Assembly (NCBI RefSeq): GCF_932276165.1
Contig: NC_064000.1
Coordinates: 6,138,001-6,202,000, forward strand
Source: Plutella xylostella
Taxonomy: Eukaryota > Arthropoda > Insecta > Lepidoptera > Plutellidae
Direction: 5' to 3'
Length of the DNA stretch: 64,000 bases
A program made the position numbers and the translations under genes. A model generated the notes under the pieces. The model worked only from the letters and a program-made list of their open reading frames with translations, did not search any database and was not told the origin of the DNA. This document shows positions 30,101 to 42,100 of this stretch, piece after piece. The first letter of the stretch is position 1; every line of letters starts with the position of its first letter.

Positions 30101-33100
30101 GAACTGAAATGTCTGGATAAATTACTATTTTATTGCGCACAATAGAAGCCTTATATGCTGCATCTTACCAGTCAGCGCCTCACAAATAGTTTGAATGGCT
30201 GAACTTTCACCACTGTTAACTACCAATGTTAGCGACACGCAAATAAGATCATTGCCTTCTAAAACCTTTCCTGCTTCCTTCCCTAGACCCTACCTGGCTG
30301 CTTCTTCTTCTTCTTCTTGCTGGGCGTGGCGCTGGTAGTGGCGGGCAGCTCATCCCAGTCCCCGTCCCACGCGCTGTCTCCGGACGAGGCCAGGTTGCCG
30401 TAGTACTCCAGGTTTATTGATGGAGAAGGCTGTAAGGGTAACCTGTGTGTTAGTCATGTTATCTGAATGGGATTTTCGTTCAAGTCCTGAGCGATATTTT
30501 TGTAATAGAACTTATTATTAACGGCAACTGCTAGACTAAAGCAGCTACCAAGGAGCACCACTACACTTTCTCCTTGACCTTCCTCTAACCATGGCTATGA
30601 GGCTGTTCGTGGTTCGAACAACAGAAATCGCAGTGATTCTGGGCTGATACAATAAGATATCCCGTGACTAGTTGTGGACACCACCAACCTATGCGTTGGG
30701 TATTATATCTGAATATTTACCTGTGAGTTGCAAGTGACGCAGTAGGGCAGTTTCTGCGGTGATCCCGGGCGGGGCGCCTCCGACGACACCCGGTACAGGT
30801 GCCGCTGCCCCGGCTTGCCCTCCGGGATGCCCAGGTAATAGCTGCAACAATGTGCCGTGGTGTGAATTGAGAGGTTAGTTTAGATATGTAAAGGGAAATA
30901 TACAGATGCGGCGCTATTGTGAGACCTAGACGAAGGTACTATTAGCCATAAGAACGGCGTACTTACACCTACTGAAAGACGTATATTTATTTATTTATTT
31001 ATTTTATATTTATTTATTTATTTATTTATGTATACATTTAAGTATCTCCTGAGTAACTCTGCTCTCTGTCCTCGCCCATCCTTACACAATAAATACTGGC
31101 TAACTGTATAAGGTATTTGATCCAGCGGGTCAAAAACTGTCATAATGCCAGTTCATGGACACTCGAGAAGTTGGCCATCTCCAGTCTCCAGGTGTGATGT
31201 GAGGCTCTCGCTCCTAGAGTGTTAATTCAAAGCTGACAGTTTTTTGACCCAAGATATTACTATACTATTATCACACTCACATATGCTGGTTAACATGGTC
31301 CCAAGCCAGCAGCCGCACCACATCGAAGCTGCCATGCGTGAGCGGCAGCGCGCGAGGCCCGTGCGAGTTGTGCTCCGCTCTGATGACGTGGCGGAACAGC
31401 CCCGCGGGCCCGTCACGTACGGGAGCGAGGGTGACCAGCGCGCCGCCGCCGGCTGACCAGAGCGGTGAGGGGGCGGACTCCACCCAGCCGTCCGTGCCGG
31501 AGGTTATTCTGTATACCTGGGGAAGGTTAGGGTTGGGTAAAGTTGGAGGTTAAGATGCCAGCATCTGACGGATCGGAGAATATTTTCTGCGTGTGAAAGC
31601 TCATGAACGAATCCTGTTAAAGGCTTCTGTTGAATTTTCATAATTACCACAAATAAAGGGATTATTGTATCGTATAGGTGGTTGGTATCTACTTTCCTGT
31701 GTGAAATGGGATTTTGTTCGAAAGGTTCCACTTTCAGCTATTTCCAACATCCCACACTACATTATTAACTTTTCAAAGCTGTCCTTACCTCCTAACAGTA
31801 CCACCTATTGGTCCTGTTCCTCTTAACTTCTAACAGTATCTCAAATTGTTCTGTGTCATCTGCCCTTCTGACACTTTATTCACTTCTTGAAGCTGTCCTT
31901 AAGTACCTCCTCACAGTACCCTATATCTCTCAGTCCTTTTTACCTCCTGACCGGTCACTTCGAGGTGTGTCTCCACCTCGTACGTCAGACCACGTAGGTC
32001 TTAGTCCCCCTTGCCTCCTAATAGAACACTTGGGGAAGCCTCGTGCTTACCTCCTGACAGTACCACATGGGGCTCTTGCAGACGGACACGACGGAGAGGT
32101 TCTGCGTGCGAGTGAGCCACACGGCGCACACCTCCGTCAGCGACACCCACTGCGCCGACGTCACGTAGTAGTCACTGGGGATGAGGGGGATGGAATGTAG
32201 AATAATTATAGATGGACCGATAAGTAGATGAATAATCATTGTTAATTTACTGAACAAAATACACAAGTTACACGGAAAGTTTTCATGTGTAGGTAGGTGT
32301 CGTTAGCAAAAGGGTTCTGACTCAGCATAACGCTATTATTATTAGTAAATATTCATAGCGCTGGTATTCTGCCAGGATCGGTTGGTGAGTGAGAAGGAAG
32401 CCTCCACCAAACACAAATCTTTGTCAATGGTTAAACCCGACCGTGTGCGATATTAACATATATGAAAATAACTATGTTACAAGTAGGTAAATATAGCGTG
32501 GCAAGCCTGTTCAATTTCAGTATTGGTTAAGTTTGACTTCAAAGTTCGCGTTTTGATTATAATGTTGGATGTTGTATAATTAAACAATAACATCTCTATA
32601 AGAATACACAGTCATAAAAAACAAAGAAAAAAGACGAACAAAAATCTCTCCACGAAAGATACAAGGAAGAAGTTCCTAAAAACTGTATTCCCACTGACAC
32701 TCGATACTTCCGCACTACAAATCAGAAGTAATAAATTACAGATTCCAACTGCGTCGGAGGCATTCAATCGAAAGGTTGCCGGCTGATGTATTCACAACTT
32801 GGGCATCTATTTCCAACGTTGGTTCTTGGCAGAGTGAGTTATTTCATGCATAATACACTGACACACGTTTTTGCACCTTTGCTTGTGTCGCTGTAGCCAT
32901 AAATAAAAGTACCTACACAGTATATAAGTACGTATATAAGACAATAACTAAGTAAAAACTTTATCTAACTATTTATCCTCCTTCAGGTATTTTTAAATAA
33001 CCTGTATTGTATTTAACGTACCATGAGTTATAACAATAAGCAAAGTTTATATAACGAAGGTAGATATAAATGGACTTATACATATTTACGCTAATGTCCT

Positions 33101-36100
33101 CTACTTTAAAACGTAAATGTAGAAAGTTTAAACGAAAAGCTCCAACTAAGTTTGGGTAATGAAAGCAGAAATTAGCATACTACTATTAGCCCGGCCAACA
33201 CACGAAATAAGCTCATTTTGGTGCAACTGTAAATGCAATATACGGTCATAAAACTTTGTGACGTCGTTGACCAAATATATCCGTATTTCGCCCGCACTGG
33301 GGTCACTCAAGCTTATGAAAAACTTTTTTTTTATCTAGCCAATTCAGTGTCCCACTGCTGGTCAAAGGCCTCCCCATGTTTATTCCACACGTCTCTGCTG
33401 TCGACTACCTGACGCCAATCCGGCAAAAATCTGTCCAGGTCGTCCCGCCATCTCCGCCTAGGTCTACCTGGGCGCCTGCGTTCATCGCTCGGAAAAACTA
33501 AGTTTTGAAAAATCCCAGCTGTGCTTACCGCGACTCTATCTCGTAGTATTAGTTCTGTGTGTGTGTTCCCCGTAAGAAAACTGTTAGAAGCCGACTGATT
33601 TACCGCCGTCATGTCGGCTACGTATGTCGAATATGCACCGTTGGTTAGTCACTCTGGGTACTTAGGACTAGGTACACAATTTGTAGCGTTACACGAGCCT
33701 AGTATCGGGCTAACAGTGCCCACTGGGAACGCAGCATGACAGGTCTCGTTCGTTAGGCCTTGGTCTCCTATTTACGCCGTAGGTCGCGTCCAGCGTCACG
33801 CCGTAGGCCGCGTCACGATGCTCACTATAGAAATGTACTGATGCGGTCTCCCTCACACGCCGACGTTAGCGCGTAGATGTAGTGAGCATTGTGACACGGC
33901 CTACGGCGTGACGCTGGACGCGACCTGCGGCGTAAATAGGAGACCCGGGCCTTAGTTATTTCCCAAGCTAAAGCAACCCTCCTGCAGTGGAAGGCTTACG
34001 TCTCGGAGAGAAGATAAACCGGGAATTCTGGGCATTTCTCAGGATTATACGTTACGTTTAATAATGGCGGAGATTTTGTGAGTGAGCGGCGCGGCGATGG
34101 TCGCAAATCTGAGGGCTTACCCGTGTTTTACGATTCAATGCGGAATATTCTGCGGTTAAAATGTTCTGTTGTTTACTTAATAAAGCGGGAATTACCTTAA
34201 AATTTTATGCATACAACATGAAGCAGAATATACTATATTAATATATGATATGGGGATTAGGGTGGAGCGTAATATTTTTTTTTACATATCACTTACTGAA
34301 TAGCACTAGAAAGTTGCAATACCGTCTTATCTACGGGGAAAAAATAATAAAAAAAATATTGGTACCTACTTTTAGTCCCATACCGCCTCTTGAATATTTG
34401 AAAAAATCATTGAATCGTCCTATTTTAAATATATAACTTAAAAAAAAACTACGTTACTTTTATTATTTTTTTCGACTTATCTTTATTGTTTTTACTATTG
34501 TCATTATATAATAGATACATTTATAGATAAACGTAATAAAAAATAATAATGTATGTGACGTCAAAGGGACGAAAAATTACAATAAAAAAATCAAACTTCT
34601 TCTTTAACGCCTTCTCGAATTTGCAGCCATTCGGAATTAGTAGGTATAACTTTATTGTACATAAACACGTAAATAACATTTAAGACTTAAAATCTATAAT
34701 ACAATAAGGGCGACCTTATCGCTAAAAGCGATCTCTTCCAGAAATTAATTTAACCTGAACCCAGTACATCTAAAACTCTCGATGGTGCGCCAAAACTACC
34801 AATACCGTATCAGACAAATAGACTATTGGGGATTACATCTAACGAGTACAGTGGTGGGACAGTATCCTCGGCCAATCCTCGACCAATGAACGGCTAGCAA
34901 GTGATCGGGTGCTCGGCCGAGGACACTGACTCGCCATTGCACTCGTTAGGTGTAATCGACCCATATCTCTGCCTACCATAGCCACAGTTTGTGACCGATA
35001 TGGCATCTCGGATCGATCGGCAGCAGCAGTTGCAACTGCAGTACTACAAGATGTCGGTCTGATTACTTCAGAACATACAGAAAACGTCGTAGATCGAAGC
35101 AAATTTAGAAGAGCTAGAAAACGAGTGCGTGATGACATTCAAAGGCAAGAGTATTCTTCTGAAGTTAGTGGACTCGATGGCCGAAAGGACAAGACGCTAG
35201 TGATTCAAAAGTGAGGTAAACCTTTTCACAAAACGATTGTTACATTAGAGCACATCCTTAATAGTGGAGCCAGAATCACTGTTCTTAGGCCATTTAACTA
35301 CGTTGTGTGGTACAGGAAAAGTTATAGCTGATTCTATGCATTCGTATATTACTAAGAGTTCCATTGATTTCACCAAGTTGTCGGGTGTGAGTGTGACGGT
35401 ACAGCTACAAACACTGGCTGAAAAAGTGGCGTAATTCGATTGATCCAATTAAAGTTAGGTGGACCACTACAATGGTTCATTTGCCAACTGCACGCGAACG
35501 CAATGCCCCTTCGGTATTTGTTGATTAAGTAAGATGGAGCTACCAGTGGCCCTCAACTATATTCTGGCGTAATAGGAAAAGCTTTGGAAAACTGTTAAAA
35601 TCTGTCTGTCACGGCGTTTGCTCCTATTCCATCTAACGTGCGTGCCTCTTTCACCGACTGAAACTGAAAATACTCTAAGTACAGATCAGAAGTAAATGAG
35701 TGAAGCAGTCGGCAGTGGTTCATGTCCTCAGGATTTATGCCATAGAAGTCCTGGAAAAATGGCCCCATTCACGTTGGTTAACAAACCCTAATAGAATCTT
35801 ACGACTCTATGTCGCCACACCAAACCCTTCACCAGAGTTAATTAAACTCGCAGAATATGTTGTGAAAGTGTATGCTCCAGTATGGTTTTATGTAAAGAAA
35901 AGACCACATATAAGGGAATTGGGATTAAAACGAATTATCGCGACCAGGAAGAACTCGAAACCAGGGATAAGAATATATAAAGTACCAAAGTTAAACTTTG
36001 AGGCCCATTATACTGATCGTATGGAGTGAATCACAAATAACATCTCCTCCAATCCTACAGGCTGCCAGCGATAGCCAATTGAGCGACCTGGTTGGATCAA

Positions 36101-39100
36101 AGTCCTGCATTGCAATGCAGGACTTTAAGGTCTACAAAAATACTAATGAATAACTTACGAAATTTCCATGATTTTCCTCCTTTTTTTGCTATTGTTTATG
36201 ATTATAATTATATGTTATTTTTTAAAAAAGGTTTAGGTTTACAAAATTAATGTTTTATTGTTATATTTACGGTAAAATATTTCCAAGATGTTAATTGTCG
36301 TTACGTTCTTTCAATATTCAAAGATGTACCAATTTTACCAAAACTACTCAAACTTTGAGCTGAGGTAGGGGACTGAAAACTATAAAAAAAATATTTAAAA
36401 AATATATAATTAGGTATAATTCAACCTAATGCAACTTTCCGCAGGTATTCACAATCGATCCAACGAACTTTTTTTTTCTTCATACAATGACGCTCCACCC
36501 TAATGGGGATATGTACAAAGGTTCCACTCGAGAGAGCCACGTACAGGAACTTCACCCCCTACCAGAATGGAATAGAATAGAAATATATGATATGACTACG
36601 TATAACGTAAAAGTATGCAAAATACTATTTACTCACGATTTAATGATACTTAAATACTCGTAAGTATTATAACATAAGTGAAAACTTATGCTAGAATTTC
36701 CAGACTACAAAATCTTTTGGCGACCTAAACGCTTTAACAGATGGGCAGTCTGGGGCAGAACAAGAGAATAAAACCTCCATCATTATTCATTACTTTGGAT
36801 TCGGTAGTTAACCCTCGTAATATTTTTAAGGTTCATATTTTAGTGCTTTGCATGCATAAAATTCAGTAGTATACACGGAATGATATCATTTTTATGATAA
36901 GTGATGGGTAGCCGAGGAATTTACTATGCAGTAAATCCGATGAAAGCCTTCAAATGGCTTCAATCAATATTTTATTTACCCATCATCCTGGGAACTGGAT
37001 AGCATTTCACAGTAAACTTTCCAAAAGTAGTTCAAGTTTTAAATTATGAGACCAACTCTGAATCGTTATGTATCCAATAAAGTTATTGGTTATGCTCAGT
37101 CGTTACTCATAATGCTCAATACTGTATTATGTCAAAAAAAACTGTACTAAAATGTTTACGTTCGTTCTAAACGATAATTTATACACCATCGCTGAACATC
37201 TGTTAAACGCTGTCAAAATTTTTGTAGTAACCGCCTTAAGGTTAGATTTTTGTTCCAAAAGTACCAGGCGCGCATAACGTCTACAGAGCTCAACTCACCC
37301 TTCCTCGACGATGGTCTTGGGCGGCGTGAGGTGGCGGGTGCGGATGTGCTTCGGGTCCGCGATGTCAGCGACTGTCAGCGCGATGGTCGGGTTGTTGGTG
37401 CCTGGCTTCGGGTACCTTATACTCCTGATTGCCGGGTACGACTGTAACAGAAAAGGATGATGACGTCATAATGGTTATTACTCTGAATATTTATAAAATT
37501 TAATGTATAAGCAAAATCCTTGTACTTTACTTGTCTTGAGAATGTAATTGAAATGCATCTATACCCAAGATATTTGGTTTAATACAATTACTGATAGCCG
37601 GTAGTGGTTGGATGAGGAAGGCCGAGGACCGAGTGTTGTGGCGCTCCTTGGGAGAGGCCTATGTCCAGCAATGGATGATTATTGACCGATGATGATGATG
37701 GTGAGATTTTATTGAATAGAAGAAAATAGGTTTATTCATAAAAATTAAGACTAACTATTTAAAAATCCATTCAAAGTGAAAATAGTGCTGGCCGTCATGA
37801 AAAAAACAAAAGAGCGCTGCCGCTGTTTCGAAATAAAAATGTAAAGTTTGCATTCAAATTCAAATATAGAATAACAAAAGTTCCCTACATGCGCTGCCCT
37901 TGACTCGTTCCCGCCAAAAATAGGCGACTTTGACCCGACTCGGAAATGGAGTGGTTTTCATAACAGAGAGAGAGACTGGCAGCCAACGTTAACTTTAAAA
38001 ACAACTGCATGTGAATAAAAAACATTCTTGTCATAACATTCTTTCACGTCGTAAATTTCATTTATTCATACCTACTTATGTATTTTTGGTTGAGAATAAA
38101 TACCTAGTTTGATCGTTGAGAGCGGTAAATAGACTATCATTAATTGTTCCCAGAATTCGCACGACCATTCATAACCTTTTGAAGGGAACCGAAGGTCGAT
38201 GGCTAAGGCTAGTACAAAATAAATTTGTGAGCTGTGATGTTAGGATAAATTAAATTAATTCCTGCAAAACCTACTTGGGAGCTTCTCCATGATAAGAAGT
38301 TTTGATCTGGGCTTTTGTGGGTTAAAATAACCAATAATCGTATTTATATAAACTTTTAATAATATCTACATGGAGGTAATACGATCAATTAATCCAAGGA
38401 CAGAAAAATATTATGTATCACTTACCTACAAAGAGAATTTAAAACTTTGACTAGGTATTGCATATAAAATATATTTCATTTAAGCTAAGAGGTCACCTTT
38501 GTGACTAAGTGTTTAATTATTTTGAAAAATTGTTATTATTACTTCATCACCGTACAAATCGGAAATCGAACAAAATAACATCACAAACAATAACAAGACA
38601 AATCTTCCGGAATTTAACACGTTCACGGACAATTGATGGTTGGAAAATATTTTGATATGACACCTAAAAATCCCATACATTTTATCGTTCCGCCTTGAAA
38701 CGTATTGCCGTATCTCAACATATTTTATTTACGTAATGTGACAGTTACGGCCATAGACGGTATCGTCTACAAGCGGTCCGCCACATCATGCATATCCAAC
38801 AATGCGTATAGTGACATCTACGGCTACAGGCGGCAGCCGTCAGTTTTTTTCAAGGACCGTTTCATTTTCAAATAGGTTTGGACGTTTTTCAGATACAAAG
38901 TTCCAGTTTTAGCATGCTATTTACAATAAATACAGGCTGATATAGTAAGATTAAACAAAGGGGTTCATCGACAAAAGCTAAAATTTTCTAGTTCCTGTTT
39001 ATATAATTATTTAAGTAATTATAGTATTTGAAACGAATAGGTAGGTATCCTATATGCAAAACAGTATAATATTTATCGATTTATTATTAATTTACCTCGT

Positions 39101-42100
39101 AATTTGCCACAAAAATTACCAGACTACCACCCGTTCTACACAACATTTCCGCGACGCGCGCGCCGTGACACTAACTTCTGGAAGGTTATTTTTATTTGTA
39201 ACGGTTACGGCGACAGGCGGTATGTCACTATAAAGTTCACTTATGTGTGTGCAAAAGAAACCCCGACAAGTTCTTTGTTATGACACCTAGAAACAAATGA
39301 ATTAGCACAATACGACACTAAATCATGCATCTCCTGTTAAGAATACGGAAATGATACGGCTGTTGACGGTTCGTCCGTTTCAATCAATAGAAGTTGGACG
39401 GCCACAGGCGCGTAGTCATATTACAAGGATACTTAATTACGGCCCTCGACGGATTGTCCGTGAACGTGTTAAGATCGATAAAGTAAAACCAAAAAAGCAA
39501 AAAATTACTGACGAAGTGACGACATGTGCATTTATTGCACAGAGATTTATGGCAATACGTAAAGAAGCGATGCTTGGGTTCAATGCCTGAAGTGCAAAAT
39601 ATGGGCACATGAAGGCTGTACGGGATGGGAACTGGAAGAACTGGATGAGTTCTGTCCGGTTACCGGTGTTAGGGGCAAAGTCGGGTATAGAATAATGGTA
39701 TACCCGGTTTTGGACCAGGCATGGGGTAAAACCGTAAAAAGTTAAGATTTAGAAAAACATTATTATTATTAATTAGAATAGTTTAAACATAGATTTTTTT
39801 GAGCAAGACTGTTAATTATAAGGCATAGTAAGCAAATTTTAATGAAGTTGATAAAAACTCCTTAATTTTGATTTTTTATTAATTATTTTCCTTAGCCTCC
39901 CGGTCTTACCCCACATTCCCCTATTGCTAAGAAATTTTGATACCTTTCTTAATTCTTCCTATACGTGAAAGAAACGATATTGAAGCTGCATGATTTTTAT
40001 ATGCAACGATTTAATAAACATGGCAGAGTGAGTCAAAAACAAGCGACGCCATTTTGTTTTAAAGCGTGGTTGAGACGCCATTTTTTTGTGCGCTACTCTT
40101 CTCGGCCACTATTGGTTGATGAAGACGCCAGCCATTTTGTCATTCCCTCGTTCTGTGAAAACCGCGGCCAGTTTGTTTTCCCTCGTCATCACCCTTTTAG
40201 CGTGTAGGTAGAGAGAATAGTGTTCTGTCTTGAGAGTATAGTGTTCTGTAGCGTGTAGTCACCTGCGCGGGGTCGTCGGAGTGCAGCGCGGGTCCGTACC
40301 GTAAAACACAGTAACAGCCAAGAGACAAAATGTTCAGGAGAGCCAAAAAACGTTTTTGTCCCTTCATTTCAATGCCCTGGTAAAACTATGATACATATCT
40401 AAACGAATGTAAGCTTAAAAGAACCGGCAGAACCTAGGCTTTACATACAATACTATTTCATTTAAATATGACTAATATTGTTGCTGTAATGCACAAAAGA
40501 AAACACTAACTAGGTTTTAAATGGTTTTCTCACCCTAAAACCGCCCTCACTGACCATTTTATAACCTAGTAAGAGCCATTATTGTGTAATTTAAGACAAG
40601 TAAAGTATATTGAAATTGCAATAATAACGTAATAATTTATATGTTTTTTGTTTTTTTATATGTTTTGGATCCTTCACATAATATAAATCAAATTTTGCAG
40701 CACTTTTACACGACCGCACTAAGTAATAGCTGAAATACCGGCATATTTTTAAGTTTTATCTAAATGAACCAAATCGCCATATTAAGAAGGCATGTCTGAC
40801 ACAAACATTATTTATGGCTGCCTTAAATTAGACAATATTTCCTAAAGTTTGAGCTAAAATTAGTTTACAATGTTTGAGTTTTTTTTGGTTTATGCAAAAT
40901 AGGGCTAGTAGAAAGGTTCTGACGAGAAAGGTCTCTATGGCTTTTATAAAGAAGACAAAATTTCCTTATGTTCTACTTTTAATTCACTTCTCTAGGTCTC
41001 ATTGGTTCAAAGATACAGGTTCTGAAATATCTGATATTTTTTCGAAAAAAGTGTTTGTAATAATGTATGCCATTTGTGACTTACTAAAATTAACGGGCAA
41101 AAATAGACCTTTGCTGACCATTTCAAAACCTAGTAAGCGCCATTGACAATTTTAAAACCTAGTAAGTCATTTTCACTTACTGTGTTTTAAAATGGTTGGT
41201 GGCTCTTACTGTGTTTTAAAATGGTTTTCGTGGCATTTTTGATTTCGCAGGGTGGAGTTACTAGGTTTTTAGAAATTTTATTTTCGTTTCTAAGCCGTTT
41301 TTTGATATTCTGACAATGCAGGAATGTGCGGAATCGCCTAAAATAATGTATAAATCAAAGACCCGTTTTTTTTAAAAGTTGGCGCTTACTGTGTTTTGAA
41401 ATTGGACAGCCGAGCTGTCAAAACCAAGCGACACCATTTTGTTTTAAAGCGTCGTTTAGACGCCATTTTTTTGTGCGCTACTATACTCTGCCGCTATTAA
41501 CTGTGCTACACAGCCACCGTTAATTCGACTGCAGCCATTTACCTCGATACCTTTCTTAATAAAATTCATCCTACCCGTAATAGAAACGTTATTGATGCTG
41601 TATGACTAAAAAAACATGACGGGTGCTGTCAAAACCAAGCGACACCATTTTGTTTTAAAGCGTCGTTTAGACGCCCGCCATTTTGTTGTGCACTAGGCTA
41701 CTCAAACGCTATTGGTCTAAGAAGACGGCGGCCATTTTGATTACTCTTCTCACCTGCGCGGGGTCGTCGGAGTGCAGCGCGGGTCCGTACCAGGGCAGCC
41801 GCTGCTCGTGCACCAGTGTGTCGTTGAACGTCGCGTACAGAACCATGTGCCCGTCAGGAGACATCCACAGCGCCGTCCGCGACTTGAAGATCTCCTCTGT
41901 GGAGAAAGAAGATGTTTTTGAGTGGCGGTGGAAGTGCAGTTAGAGGGCGCTAGTTGTAAAATGTATAGGGTGTTAAACTGTTATGCTAAGACGAAACGGG
42001 GTATTCGGGGAACAACTTGAGTTCTACCAGTTTTGAAAATTGGCAAAAAAATATTGATTCTCCATAGTAAAAAGTCACGTGACCAACAAAGTTTCTGAAT

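Noticed and set aside
35700..36029. 109-codon frame as a host gene
   Set aside because: It belongs to the decayed transposase-like sequence between the inverted ends at 34256 and 36504.
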